From contig NZ_AUGI01000042.1 in assembly GCF_000422585.1 (NCBI RefSeq), positions 20,723 through 66,945 on the forward strand: a stretch of 46,223 nt of DNA. The letters are read 5' to 3'. Shown in pieces: positions 1 through 8,378 of the stretch (its first letter is position 1; every line of letters begins with the position of its first letter). The notes beneath the pieces are model-generated. The model searched no databases. It was not told where the DNA came from and saw nothing but the letters and a program-made list of their open reading frames with translations. This stretch comes from Hugenholtzia roseola DSM 9546. Its GTDB lineage: Bacteria; Bacteroidota; Bacteroidia; Cytophagales; Bernardetiaceae. The translations under genes and the position numbers were made by a program.

Positions 1-265
1 GTTGTTTGTGTCCTCACAAATGACGGAAGGATTTTTTTACAAAACTATTCCGCTGTTGTTTGTGTCTTCACAAATGACGAAAGGATTTTTTTACAAAACT
101 ATTCCGCTGTTGTTTGTGTCCTCACAAATGACGGAAGGATTTTTTTACAAAACTATTCTGCTGTTGTTTGTGTCCTCACAAATGACGAAAGGATTTTTTT
201 ACAAAACTATTCCGCCGTTGTTTGTGTCCTCACAAATGACGAAAGGATTTTTTTACAAAACTATT
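1..265. repeat. 54-bp tandem repeat array, about five copies, open at the window edge
   Basis: Copies start at 1, 55, 109, 163 and 217; the last breaks off near 265. Copies differ at only a few positions. Each unit begins with an inverted repeat, GTTGTTTGTG then a four-base loop (TCCT or TCTT) then CACAAATGAC, which as RNA forms a 10-bp stem with two G-U pairs. The substitutions seen fall in the loop or outside the stem. Because 54 is a multiple of three, frames stay open through the array. The left end is outside the window, so total copy number is unknown. There are no unique spacers, so it is not CRISPR. Confidence 0.93.
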
Positions 266-1558
266 TATCTCCTCAAACGCCCTTTCTGCCGTTTCTAATG
301 CGCCAAAAACGGTAGCAAAATGCCCTCCTGTGTGTGTGGCTTCGCCTGCAAAAAATAGCCTTTCGCCTACGGCTGCCGCTAAGTGGTGGCGTTCAAAGTG
401 CGAATGAGGCGAAGGATAAGAATAAGCCCCTTTGATGTAAGGTTTCTTTGCCCAATCGCATACAAAGTAGGCTTCTAAGTGCTTCGAAGGCGGGGTCTGG
501 TTTTCTTTTCTAAAAAGAGTGTCTAATTCTTCGAGCAATAGCGATAGCTTTTCTTTATCTTCTAACTTACTCATATTCAAGGCTTTATCACCCATCACAA
601 AGGCGGTTAGGGTAGGTTGGCAGTTGGGTTTCTGAAAAGAACTAACCCAATACTCCTGTGCAACCGTAGCCCCGATAAGCGCGTCCATTTGCGCCTCCCA
701 AAAAGGGACTTTAAACTGCATCACAACCTTTATTCCTGCCCCTTCAAAGCCTATTTTTTCAATCGCCTCCGCCTTTCTTTCAGGTAGGATAGGATTAAAA
801 GTAATAAATTTTTCCTTTAAAATAGACAAAGGAACAGTAAGCGCGACGGCATCAGCCCAAAAACGCTCGCCCTGCTCGGTAATGACTTCTGCACCTGTTT
901 GTTCCTGATAGGAAATATGGCGCACTACTTTATTCAGATGTAAGTTTTCTTCCAAAAAATCAACCATGTGAGCAAGGAAATCTTGGTAGGGCAAAGCCAA
1001 ACGGTAGTTTTCATCGCCTGCCGACCAGCGATTAGAAGCCATTGCCCACGCCTTCATTCCCAAATGGCGAAGTGAAGTTCCCATCATACCCGCAAAGGCT
1101 TCATAATAAGGCAAGACCTTTTCCCACTCTTTTTCTTGATGTGTTTCTAAAACTGTATTTTTAATAAAATCAAAAGCCGAAATCTCCTCGCCTTTGTAAA
1201 GGTGGTGTCCCTGATAAAATTCCAAGAAATCGCGAACCAAATCTGCTATCAAAGGCTGCTTTTCCAAATCGGATAAAGACTGCACTTTTTCTTGATAAAC
1301 GAAAAAAGTTTCTCCTTCGGGATAGAGTTTGATTTTATTTTTAACACAAAAATCATATAAAATATGAGAACTGCCATGCACAAACTCCGCACCCAATTCT
1401 AAGGCTTGCCCTTCGGAAAGAAGGGAATAAATACGTCCGCCCACACGCCCGTCTGCCTCCAAAACGGTAACTTCATAGTCGGCTTCTTTGAGCAAACAAG
1501 CCAAATAAAGCCCTGCTGCACCTGCCCCCACAACTATCACTTTTTTCGGATTTTTCAT
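230..1558 (-). CDS. Flavin monoamine oxidase family protein (FAD-dependent)
   Basis: A 442-residue flavoprotein of the amine oxidase family, expected to oxidise an amine or related substrate using FAD. Residues 8-40 carry the dinucleotide-binding fold: GAGAAGLYLA, then VLEADGRVGGR, the usual FAD contact. The C-terminal FAD-closing segment is LFFAGEATHTGG followed by FATVFGALETAER. Length fits the family. The natural end should lie just after the AFEEI helix; the last 11 residues (NSFVKKSFRHL) and the TGA stop are read from the 54-bp repeat array, so the array has invaded or grown into the 3' end of the gene. Substrate cannot be told from sequence. No signal peptide is seen, so it is probably cytoplasmic. 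The YihY gene lies 50 bp upstream on the same strand. Confidence 0.9.
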   Translation of the reverse strand: MKNPKKVIVVGAGAAGLYLACLLKEADYEVTVLEADGRVGGRIYSLLSEGQALELGAEFVHGSSHILYDFCVKNKIKLYPEGETFFVYQEKVQSLSDLEKQPLIADLVRDFLEFYQGHHLYKGEEISAFDFIKNTVLETHQEKEWEKVLPYYEAFAGMMGTSLRHLGMKAWAMASNRWSAGDENYRLALPYQDFLAHMVDFLEENLHLNKVVRHISYQEQTGAEVITEQGERFWADAVALTVPLSILKEKFITFNPILPERKAEAIEKIGFEGAGIKVVMQFKVPFWEAQMDALIGATVAQEYWVSSFQKPNCQPTLTAFVMGDKALNMSKLEDKEKLSLLLEELDTLFRKENQTPPSKHLEAYFVCDWAKKPYIKGAYSYPSPHSHFERHHLAAAVGERLFFAGEATHTGGHFATVFGALETAERAFEEINSFVKKSFRHL

Positions 1559-1608
1559 CTTCTTTTGTTTTGATTGGTATCAATTCGGCAACAAAGTTGG
1601 GTCTAAAT

Positions 1609-2568
1609 TTAGGGTCTGGCATTGCCTTTTTGATAGCGAATCCGCTGCATCTTTTTGCGGTATGCAATTTTTCGCGCCTTTTCTATGCTGACATTTAGCT
1701 CAAAGCCCAACAGTATCATCAAAGAAATGACAAAAAGCCAAAACATAAAGCCAATAACCGTTCCAATAGAGCCGTATAATTTGTTATAGGTATTGAAATA
1801 ACTAATGTAATAAGAAAAAAGAATAGAAGCCAACATACAAAGGGTAGTGGCTAAAATTGCACCCAAAGAAAAACGCCGCCACGAGATTTTTTTGGCAGGT
1901 GCAAGGTAATAAAGAATAGAAATGCTTAGAAAAAGAATTAGAAAAGATACCAAAAAACGAAGTGCTTGGATAGAATAATACAAAAAATCTTGACTAAGCC
2001 AACCCGTTTCTATGAGTCTATCTAAGATAAAACTGCCCACTACTAAAAGCACTGTGGTAAGAATTAGAAAAACTGTCAATAAAAAAGTAAGGAAAATTGC
2101 TAATAATCTTTTATACAAAAAATTGCGTTTTTCTTTGATGCGATACGAGCGATTGAAAGCGTCCATGAAAGCGACAATGCCGTTGGTGGCAGTATAAAGA
2201 GCGGCAATAAAGCCAAAAGAAAGCAAGCCACTACGAGGACGATTGATGATGTCGTAGATGGTCGTTGTTACGAAATTATGGATAGCGGCAGGCAGAATGG
2301 CATCAAGTTGGGTAAAAAGGTCTTCTTCTAAATGCGCGATTTGGAAGTAAGGAATGAGTGTAAAAAGAAAGATGACAAAGGGAAAAATAGAGAGTGTCAG
2401 GTTGAAAGCGATAGAGTTGGCTCTATCGACGACAGCATCATTTTTTATTTTTACTAAAATTATTAAAAAAATAAGATGCAAATTCAAATCTCTATTACTA
2501 CCAAAATAAATGGCTTTTCCTAATCGTATCCATTTTTTCTCATATTTTTTATACAAATTAAAAAGCAT
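1609..2568 (-). CDS. YihY/virulence factor BrkB family inner-membrane protein
   Basis: A 319-residue polytopic membrane protein of the YihY/BrkB family, once misnamed RNase BN. A conserved family stretch sits near residues 50-75 (ANSIAFNLTLSIFPFVIFLF), followed by several hydrophobic segments (about 120-150, 160-185, 200-225, 240-265, 275-300). The tail is short and strongly basic (KARKIAYRKKMQRIRYQK), consistent with a cytoplasmic C-terminus. The biochemical role of the family is unsettled. It is in the same orientation as the amine oxidase downstream (50-bp gap). A terminator hairpin at 2633-2665 separates it from the aminopeptidase gene upstream, so it probably has its own promoter, though I see no good match. 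Confidence 0.9.
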   Translation of the reverse strand: MLFNLYKKYEKKWIRLGKAIYFGSNRDLNLHLIFLIILVKIKNDAVVDRANSIAFNLTLSIFPFVIFLFTLIPYFQIAHLEEDLFTQLDAILPAAIHNFVTTTIYDIINRPRSGLLSFGFIAALYTATNGIVAFMDAFNRSYRIKEKRNFLYKRLLAIFLTFLLTVFLILTTVLLVVGSFILDRLIETGWLSQDFLYYSIQALRFLVSFLILFLSISILYYLAPAKKISWRRFSLGAILATTLCMLASILFSYYISYFNTYNKLYGSIGTVIGFMFWLFVISLMILLGFELNVSIEKARKIAYRKKMQRIRYQKGNARP

Positions 2569-2632
2569 AGTTGGAATGTTTAGATAAAAAAAATCGCTTT
2601 TTTTGTCCCATTTCCTCTACTTACAAAAAGGC

Positions 2633-2665
2633 AGAGGCGAAAGAAACCAAAGCCCTTTCGCCTCT
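2633..2665 (-). terminator. Terminator hairpin of the M1 aminopeptidase gene
   Basis: The inverted repeat AGAGGCGAAAG (2633-2643) / CTTTCGCCTCT (2655-2665) gives an 11-bp perfect stem, starting 6 bp past the stop at 2672 on the minus strand. Read on that strand it is followed by GCC and a run of five T. Confidence 0.75.
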
Positions 2666-2671
2666 TTGAAT

Positions 2672-5347
2672 CTAAATGCCAATAGCTTGTTGAAACTCCA
2701 AAACGCGCTTATCCTTTTCTGTGGTCTTCAAAATCTGCATTTTTTCGGTTACACCCTCAAAACGGCTCAATACGGCTAAGGCTTGATAGGCATCTTTGCG
2801 GATTTGAAAATAAGAGTGAGTCTGTGCCAGATTGAGCAGGTAATCTACCCCAAGATTTAAAACCGTTTCAGGCTGATTGGCTACATATTGCGTAAAATGA
2901 TTAAGAAGATAGCTCAATTCTGAACCAGAAGTACGGTCTAATACCGAAATAAACCATTCATACTTGCCCTCAATGCCAAAATTGGCGTAGTATTCGGCAA
3001 CGGTATAAGTCAGGTGGCGTTCCTTTACTTGCTCGAATTGTTTGATGTAATATAAGGCATCAAATTCGTAAGTATTGATTAAGGCATACAAAGTAACACT
3101 TTGCACATAATAAGAACTATCTTTTAAAGTTTTTTCCCAAAATTCGGGCATCTCGCCATAAAAAGAAACCACATCTATTGCCGAAGCGCGAACACTGCTA
3201 TTGCCATCTTGCAAGGCAATATTTTGTAATGTAGTTTTTATTTTTTCAAATTCAGCTAACTTTTCCGCCTCATTTGTCGCTTTTTCACCCCTATATTCGC
3301 CCAAACTGCGAAGGGCGGCTTCGCGCACTGCCCAAAACTCATCTTGAAGTAGGCGATACAAAACGGCACGTGTGGGGGCTTCTTCTACCGACTTGGCTAA
3401 TTCCCTAATGGCATCTACTTGGGTGAGAAATTGTGCCTGATATCGCGTAGCTTGCAGGCGATATTGGGCAGGCGTTTTTTCGAACTTTACCTCGCCTAAA
3501 AGCCAACCGTCAGGGTCGAGTACGACTAATTCAGGCTCACTTTCTACCTCAAAATCAAACACTTGGCTATTTTCTACCAGCAAAATATCTTGCGTTATTT
3601 TTTTGCCTGCTACCCAAATATCGAGCGAAAGCGGCAGGCGAAAAGTAGGAAAATAGCGTTGGTCTTGCGTCTGTGTAATTTTCAGAATTAGTTTTTTATT
3701 TTCATAGCTTTGTTGCACCAATAGTTCGGGGTGTCCTGCCTGAAAAAACCACTGCTCGAAAAACCACGTTAGGTCTTGCCCCGAAACCTCCTCGACGGCG
3801 CGTCTGAAATCGTGCATTTCGGCGGCTTGAAAGGCGTGCTTTTTAAGGAAGTGTTGTAGGCTTGCAAAAAAGGCAGCATCACCTACCTGTTTTCTCAACA
3901 TATTTAAAATAATTCCTCCTTTTGCGTAAGAATGATTATCAAACATATCATCTTCGCTTAAATAATAAGGGCGAATAATGGGTTCGCGTTTGAAAGCTAT
4001 TTCATAAAAATAACCTTTAAAATCGTTTAAAAGTTTGTAGTCTGCGAACTTCCTGCCTCGCTCCTGCTCTTCCCAAAGGTATTCGCCGTACTCGGCAAAG
4101 GCTTCATTGACCGCCAAATTAGACCAAGAACGACAAGTAACCAAGTCGCCAAACCATTGATGAAAAAGCTCGTGTGAGATGATACCTTCCCAATGATGGT
4201 CGGCTAAGGCGCGTGTGTCGGAATAGAGAGCCTCCATAAAAACGGAAGCACTTGTGTTTTCCATTGCCCCCGAAGTATAGTCGCGCACCACAATTTGCGC
4301 ATATTTTTCCCAAGGAAAAGGTATGCCTAATAATTTTTCATAAAAAGCAATCATTTGTGGTGTTTTGCCAAAAGTAGCCTTCGCATAAGGGGCATACGGT
4401 TTTTCTACGTAATAATAAAGTGGCAAATCTTTATACTTATCTTCAATAATTTCAAATTCGCCTACGGCAATCATCGCCAGATAGGGTGCGTGCGGTTTGC
4501 TTTGTTTCCAAAAGTCGGTGCGCGTGCCGTCGGGATTGTTTTGAGAAGCTATCAAAATTCCATTAGAAAGCGTCTGAAAGCGATTTTCTACCGTCAGGGC
4601 AATCTCCTGCGTCATCTTATAGTTGGGGTGATTGAAGGTAGGAAACCAAAGTGCGTTGTTGCTTGTTTCGCCTTGTGTCCAGATTTGTTGGGGCTTATTG
4701 GGGGTTTTATTTAAAGGATTGATAAAAAATAAACCTTCTTCTCTTGCACTATTTCCTGCTTTGCTGTCAGGGTAAAGGGCTTCATTTGGTTTGGCAATAT
4801 AAACAATTTCTATATTGATATTTTGTCCTTTTTCATAACTTTTTTCTAAATTTAGCTTCAGGATTTTGCCATCATATTTATATGGAATTGCTTTATTTTG
4901 TAGGTTTTCTAAAATAGAAACCGAACTAATTTCAAAGCCTACTGCATCTATTTTCACACTTTTCTGCTCATAAAAATGAGGGGTAAGCGTCAGGGTCGCC
5001 TTGCCATAGAGCCATTGTTTTTGCCAATCGGGGCGAATTTCGAGCTTGGTATGTACTAATTGCCAAAGTTGGGTATGGGCGGGGTGAAACTCACCCTTTT
5101 TGGGTCGCCAGTCGGGTTCGATATCCACTTTTGCATCTTCTTCTATCGGCACTAAAAAGGCAGAATCGGCGAGAGCAAGGTTGTCATTTTGGCTTTTAAG
5201 TGGCTGATTGATAGCCTGTTGTGTTTTATCTTTTTTCGTATTTTGGGCGTTTTCTTGACCTGTCTTACAAGCAATTAAAAGTACATTCAATAAGACTACC
5301 ACCAAAGCAGTTGGAAATGACGAGCGCAAAACAAAGAGAGGCTTCAT
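2672..5347 (-). CDS. M1 family metallopeptidase lipoprotein (aminopeptidase N-like)
   Basis: An 891-residue zinc aminopeptidase predicted to be a lipoprotein: the signal peptide ends in the lipobox LIAC with Cys27, so it should be anchored in the cell envelope. The M1 hallmarks are complete: the exopeptidase motif GAMEN at about 360-364, the zinc site HELFH at 392-396, and the third ligand Glu415 in NEAFAE, exactly 18 residues after the second His. The N-terminal domain (about 75-310) is the usual beta-saddle. Residues about 640-890 form a helical C-terminal domain with HEAT-like repeats (e.g. DEFWAVREAALRSLGEY). It probably trims peptides for nutrition. It is transcribed alone, followed by its own terminator. 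No residue expected for activity is missing. Confidence 0.95.
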   Translation of the reverse strand: MKPLFVLRSSFPTALVVVLLNVLLIACKTGQENAQNTKKDKTQQAINQPLKSQNDNLALADSAFLVPIEEDAKVDIEPDWRPKKGEFHPAHTQLWQLVHTKLEIRPDWQKQWLYGKATLTLTPHFYEQKSVKIDAVGFEISSVSILENLQNKAIPYKYDGKILKLNLEKSYEKGQNINIEIVYIAKPNEALYPDSKAGNSAREEGLFFINPLNKTPNKPQQIWTQGETSNNALWFPTFNHPNYKMTQEIALTVENRFQTLSNGILIASQNNPDGTRTDFWKQSKPHAPYLAMIAVGEFEIIEDKYKDLPLYYYVEKPYAPYAKATFGKTPQMIAFYEKLLGIPFPWEKYAQIVVRDYTSGAMENTSASVFMEALYSDTRALADHHWEGIISHELFHQWFGDLVTCRSWSNLAVNEAFAEYGEYLWEEQERGRKFADYKLLNDFKGYFYEIAFKREPIIRPYYLSEDDMFDNHSYAKGGIILNMLRKQVGDAAFFASLQHFLKKHAFQAAEMHDFRRAVEEVSGQDLTWFFEQWFFQAGHPELLVQQSYENKKLILKITQTQDQRYFPTFRLPLSLDIWVAGKKITQDILLVENSQVFDFEVESEPELVVLDPDGWLLGEVKFEKTPAQYRLQATRYQAQFLTQVDAIRELAKSVEEAPTRAVLYRLLQDEFWAVREAALRSLGEYRGEKATNEAEKLAEFEKIKTTLQNIALQDGNSSVRASAIDVVSFYGEMPEFWEKTLKDSSYYVQSVTLYALINTYEFDALYYIKQFEQVKERHLTYTVAEYYANFGIEGKYEWFISVLDRTSGSELSYLLNHFTQYVANQPETVLNLGVDYLLNLAQTHSYFQIRKDAYQALAVLSRFEGVTEKMQILKTTEKDKRVLEFQQAIGI

Positions 5348-5471
5348 GTGCAGAAGAAGGGTTTGATTTTATTGTAACAAAAAACAAAAGTGATTTTGGT
5401 ATAATTGATTTGCACTTTTTGAAGATAAGGTAGCATCTTCAAGTTTTATGAAATGGAAAATTCGCAATCAG

Positions 5472-5503
5472 GTTGCAATATCCTAAAAAATTAGGTAGTT
5501 TTG
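5472..5503 (+). promoter_or_regulatory. Bacteroidota-type promoter of the Nudix regulator gene
   Basis: TAGTTTTG at 5496-5503 matches TAnnTTTG exactly. GTTG at 5472-5475 stands 20 bp upstream as the -33 element. Transcription would start near 5510, leaving a leader of about 120 nt before the start codon at 5629. Confidence 0.5.
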
Positions 5504-5543
5504 AAATTAGATAGCCTACAAAGGGGCTTTTGGGCTAAATTTT

Positions 5544-5597
5544 ATCTCTTTTCCCTCGAAAGGCAGTTCTTTTTATTCAAGTTCATCTCTTTTCCCT
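5544..5597 (+). promoter_or_regulatory. Paired 13-bp direct repeats in the leader of the Nudix regulator gene
   Basis: ATCTCTTTTCCCT occurs perfectly at 5544-5556 and 5585-5597. Start-to-start spacing is 41 bp, close to four helical turns. The position, between promoter and start codon of a probable regulator, would suit an autoregulatory operator, but this is inference only. Confidence 0.3.
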
Positions 5598-5628
5598 TCT
5601 GTTCTGGTTCGCTATTTAACTTTTTTTT

Positions 5629-6324
5629 ATGTATACTTACGAATATCCACGTCCTGCCCTTACGGTTGATTGTGTTATTTTTGGTTGGGATGATGCCCAA
5701 GAAATGCTCAAAGTTTTGCTTATCCAACGCGCTCACGAGCCTTTTAAGGATTTTTGGGCGTTCCCCGGGGGCTTTGTAGATATGGACGAAACGATAGAAA
5801 CGGCAGCGCGGCGCGAATTGGAAGAGGAAACAGGCATGCAGAACGTTTTTATGGAGCAGCTCTACACCTTTGGCGAGCCAAATCGCGACCCACGCGGCAG
5901 AGTGGTCAGTGTGGCGTATTTTGCCTTAGTCAATCTTTCTTCGCATCAAGTTTTGGCAGCCTCTGATGCCAAAGCGACAGAATGGTTCGATATTCACGCG
6001 CTACCGCCTTTGGCTTTCGACCATGCGCAAATTTTTGAAGTGGCTTGGCAGCGGCTAAAAAATAAGGTGCGCTATCAGCCTATCGGCTTCGAGCTTTTGC
6101 CCGAAACCTTTACCCTTTCACAAATTCAAACGCTATATGAGCGCGTCTTGGGGGTAGAATTAGACAAGCGCAATTTTAGGCGTAAGATTCTGAAAACCAA
6201 CTTATTAAAGCCTTTGGAAAAGTTTCAAGAAAATGTTGCCCACCGTGCAGCGCGGCTCTATCAATTTGACAAAGAACAGTATGAAGCCTTGCAGGTGAAG
6301 GGTTTTATGTTTGAATTATTGTAA
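5629..6324 (+). CDS. Nudix hydrolase with C-terminal winged-helix domain (NrtR-like regulator)
   Basis: A 231-residue protein. Residues 8-145 are a Nudix domain with a perfect Nudix box (G48 to M70: GX5EX7REUXEEXGU), so hydrolysis of an ADP-ribose-type nucleotide is possible. Residues about 150-231 match the winged-helix domain of Nudix-related transcriptional regulators (Tyr-Glu-Arg-Val-Leu start, then KRNFRRKIL and a C-terminal FxL segment). NrtR-family members control NAD or sugar metabolism, with ADP-ribose or a related sugar nucleotide as effector. Many lose the Nudix box; this one keeps it. A promoter and paired direct repeats lie in its leader. The lipoprotein gene starts 15 bp downstream, so the two may be cotranscribed. 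The regulated genes are unknown; pncB at 31472-32950 is one NAD-pathway candidate. Confidence 0.87.
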   Translation: MYTYEYPRPALTVDCVIFGWDDAQEMLKVLLIQRAHEPFKDFWAFPGGFVDMDETIETAARRELEEETGMQNVFMEQLYTFGEPNRDPRGRVVSVAYFALVNLSSHQVLAASDAKATEWFDIHALPPLAFDHAQIFEVAWQRLKNKVRYQPIGFELLPETFTLSQIQTLYERVLGVELDKRNFRRKILKTNLLKPLEKFQENVAHRAARLYQFDKEQYEALQVKGFMFELL

Positions 6325-6339
6325 AATAACAAACAATTT

Positions 6340-6945
6340 ATGAAAAAGAAAGTCCTATCTTCTTGTAAAAGTTTAGCAAAACTTTTTCTGCTCTGCGTCC
6401 TAAGCCTGCTCTTCTATGGCTGTGTTTCCCAGCAATCGGAGCGCGGGCATCAGGCGGCAAAAGAGGCAACAAGCGCGGAATCTTCCCCACAAAAAGAAGA
6501 AGAAGAAACCCTATTGCAAGACGAAAAAAGAGAGCAAAACGATTTGCCCAATAATGCCCAAGATGCGTCCCAAGACGATTTTGAGCAAGGCGAACCCTCT
6601 CCTGCCGACTTGCAGCAAGTTCAGACCATCGAGCGCATCGAGCGGAAAAAGACCCAAAAAACCATCACCGCAGGCGAAGGCACGCGCCTTTGGCAGGCAA
6701 AAGTTTTGCTACCAGAATTTAAAATTGGCACTTTTCGCATCGATAGTACCCAAAAAAAAGCCCCTTCTGTTTGGGTGCAATTTGTAGATGAGGGCAAATT
6801 GATAGAAGGCAAATTGCAATCGGGCGAAGTCGTTGTCGAGTCTTTATTGAAAAAGGAAGCAAAAGGCAAATTTAAGGGCGAAATCGCCGCTTCTTCCGAA
6901 ATTTATGTCATTGCAGGGCGTTTTCAGACGCTTAATCAAAACTAA
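6340..6945 (+). CDS. Hypothetical acidic lipoprotein
   Basis: 201 residues, function not recognised. The N-terminus is a type II signal peptide ending in LFYGC with Cys28. Residues about 30-90 are a low-complexity Glu/Gln/Asp/Ala-rich linker, typical of a tether that holds a folded domain away from the membrane. The C-terminal 100 residues (from about TITAGEGTRLWQAKVLL) look like a small beta-rich domain. The gene begins 15 bp after the Nudix regulator and ends before a clear terminator hairpin (6985-7024). Confidence 0.7.
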   Translation: MKKKVLSSCKSLAKLFLLCVLSLLFYGCVSQQSERGHQAAKEATSAESSPQKEEEETLLQDEKREQNDLPNNAQDASQDDFEQGEPSPADLQQVQTIERIERKKTQKTITAGEGTRLWQAKVLLPEFKIGTFRIDSTQKKAPSVWVQFVDEGKLIEGKLQSGEVVVESLLKKEAKGKFKGEIAASSEIYVIAGRFQTLNQN

Positions 6946-6984
6946 CTCTTTTCTAAAAAGAATTTGTTTTCCAAAATCAGAAAG

Positions 6985-7024
6985 CCGTTAGGAAGCCTAA
7001 AACTTTTGCCCTAACGGTTTTTCG
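6985..7024 (+). terminator. Rho-independent terminator after the lipoprotein gene
   Basis: CCGTTAGG (6985-6992) pairs perfectly with CCTAACGG (7010-7017) across a 17-nt loop and is followed by a T run. It lies between the plus-strand lipoprotein gene and the convergent HxlR gene. Confidence 0.7.
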
Positions 7025-7045
7025 CATTTTTCAAAGTTTCATTTT

Positions 7046-7393
7046 TCAACTCCCCAAACCTAATTCCGCCATCAATTCCAAACCATAGTTGCGGATATAA
7101 ATGATAACAGGAATGACTTTTTCACCTTTTGGCGTTAGTTTATATTCTGTTCGGGGCGGAACAACGGGATAAACCGTTCTTTCCACAAAGCCGTCCGCTT
7201 CGAGTTCGCGCAGTTGGGAGGCGAGCATCTTATCGGATACGTGTTTGAGCGATTTTTTCAGTTCGCTGTATCGCAAGACTTTTCCATTTTGCAGCCGCCA
7301 GAGGATAGGCATTTTCCACGTGCCGCCAATTCTATCCATCGCAAACTCGACGGGGTTATAGTAAATTTTGCCGTTATAGCTGAAATCGGGCAT
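7046..7393 (-). CDS. HxlR family winged-helix transcriptional regulator
   Basis: 115 residues from the start at 7393 (MPDFSYNGK). A start at 7495 is possible, but the extra 34 residues are not conserved in style and would overlap the divergent promoter region. The HxlR domain is clear: DRIGGTWKMPILWRL, then the recognition helix region HVSDKMLASQLRELEADGFV and the wing with PRTEYKLTPKGE. HxlR proteins are usually thiol- or aldehyde-responsive repressors of neighbouring detoxification genes. Here it faces a DJ-1/PfpI gene with 122 bp between start codons, so it is the natural candidate to control the cluster at 7516-14765. There is no Cys in the core domain from MPDF on, so if thiol sensing occurs it is not by the usual N-terminal Cys. 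Confidence 0.88.
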   Translation of the reverse strand: MPDFSYNGKIYYNPVEFAMDRIGGTWKMPILWRLQNGKVLRYSELKKSLKHVSDKMLASQLRELEADGFVERTVYPVVPPRTEYKLTPKGEKVIPVIIYIRNYGLELMAELGLGS

Positions 7394-7404
7394 ACTTTCA
7401 AAAG

Positions 7405-7447
7405 AGTTAGTATCATACAAAAAGGTTATACACTTGGCAAAGTTAGT
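7405..7447. promoter_or_regulatory. Divergent promoter/operator region between HxlR and DJ-1 genes
   Basis: On the minus strand TAACTTTG (7438-7445) is a perfect TAnnTTTG box serving the HxlR gene. On the plus strand TACACTTG (7429-7436) matches 7 of 8 and could serve the DJ-1 gene; the two boxes sit side by side. Next to them lie the palindrome GTATCATAC (7410-7418) and two copies of AGTTAGT (7405-7411 and 7441-7447). A repressor bound here would cover both promoters. Confidence 0.45.
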
Positions 7448-7515
7448 TCTTTTTTCTTGTTTTGTGGTATCAAAATCAGAAAAAAATCCGAACACGTTTA
7501 AACCCCAAATGTATC

Positions 7516-8280
7516 ATGGCACAAATCAAAGAAAAAAATCAGTACGTGCATTTTCATGGCGCACCCACCAAAGGCAAAATCTTGATGGTAGCAAGTTCGC
7601 CTTCTGTAAGCAAGCAAACAGGCTGGTCTATCGGCTTTTGGATAGCCGAACTCACTCACCCTTTGCGCGTTTTTGAGGAAGCAGGCTATGAAGTAGAAAT
7701 CGTTTCTACCGAAGGCGGCAAATTGGAAATGGACGCTTACTCGAATCCGCTCGACGCAAGCGGCTACTCTGCACACGACGTTATTTCTTTGGGCTACTTA
7801 CAAAAGTCTGATTTTCAGGCACGATTAGAAAATACCCGAAAACTAACAGAGGTAAATCCTGCCGACTATGATGCCATCTTTTTGGTAGGCGGACAAGCCC
7901 CCATGTACACGTTTAGAGGCAACAAAGATTTAGAAAAACTTTTCGCCACTTTCTACGAGGCAGGCAAACCCAGCGCGGCAGTGTGCCACTCCACTACTTT
8001 ACTTTTAGATGCGAAACTTTCAAATGGTGAGCTTTTGGTAAAAGGCAAAACTTGGACAGGCTTTGCCGATGCCGAAGAGGAATTTGCAGACCAAGCCGTT
8101 GGTATGAAAATTCAGCCTTACCGCATTGAAGACGAAGCCCGCAAAATCGCAGGCACAAACTTCAAAGTTGCTGCCCCTTTTAGTGCCTATGCCATCAAAG
8201 ACGGCAATCTTATCACAGGACAGCAGCAAAATTCGGGAGCTGCCGCCGCCGAGATGTTGGTAGAAATGTTAGGAAAATAA
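7516..8280 (+). CDS. DJ-1/PfpI family protein (type 1 glutamine amidotransferase-like)
   Basis: 254 residues from MAQIKEKNQ. An upstream ATG at 7462 exists but would put translation into the promoter region. The DJ-1/PfpI fold is shown by GKILMVASS near the start, DAIFLVGGQAPMYTF at about 118-133, and the nucleophile elbow AVCHST with Cys157. The family includes Hsp31-like glyoxalase/chaperones, deglycases and isonitrile hydratases. The context (HxlR regulator, SDR enzymes) suggests a role in removing reactive carbonyls. It is the first gene of the plus-strand cluster and is followed by a large intercistronic hairpin at 8298-8359. The exact activity cannot be settled by eye. Confidence 0.88.
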   Translation: MAQIKEKNQYVHFHGAPTKGKILMVASSPSVSKQTGWSIGFWIAELTHPLRVFEEAGYEVEIVSTEGGKLEMDAYSNPLDASGYSAHDVISLGYLQKSDFQARLENTRKLTEVNPADYDAIFLVGGQAPMYTFRGNKDLEKLFATFYEAGKPSAAVCHSTTLLLDAKLSNGELLVKGKTWTGFADAEEEFADQAVGMKIQPYRIEDEARKIAGTNFKVAAPFSAYAIKDGNLITGQQQNSGAAAAEMLVEMLGK

Positions 8281-8297
8281 ACTTTTCACTTTAAATA

Positions 8298-8359
8298 CTA
8301 AGAACACAAAGATATTGTATAAAATATTTGTGCTACTTGGCACTGCTTTGTGTTCTTAG
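8298..8359. repeat. Large intercistronic hairpin inside the HxlR-linked cluster
   Basis: CTAAGAACACAAAG (8298-8311) is the exact reverse complement of CTTTGTGTTCTTAG (8346-8359). A second small stem GTGC/GCAC (8330-8333 and 8340-8343) lies inside. There is no T tract after it, so it looks less like a terminator than like a REP-type palindrome or an mRNA stabiliser separating the DJ-1 gene from the genes downstream. Confidence 0.75.
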
Positions 8360-8378
8360 TCTTACAAAAACTTAAACT

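Noticed and set aside
1-265. CRISPR array
   Set aside because: The units are contiguous tandem copies without unique spacers, and there are no cas genes.
2-298. Plus-strand 98-residue open frame made of an 18-residue repeat (FVSSQMTKGFFYKTIPLL)
   Set aside because: It exists only because the 54-bp repeat is a multiple of three and lacks stops in that frame; no start signal, and it overlaps the amine oxidase gene antisense.
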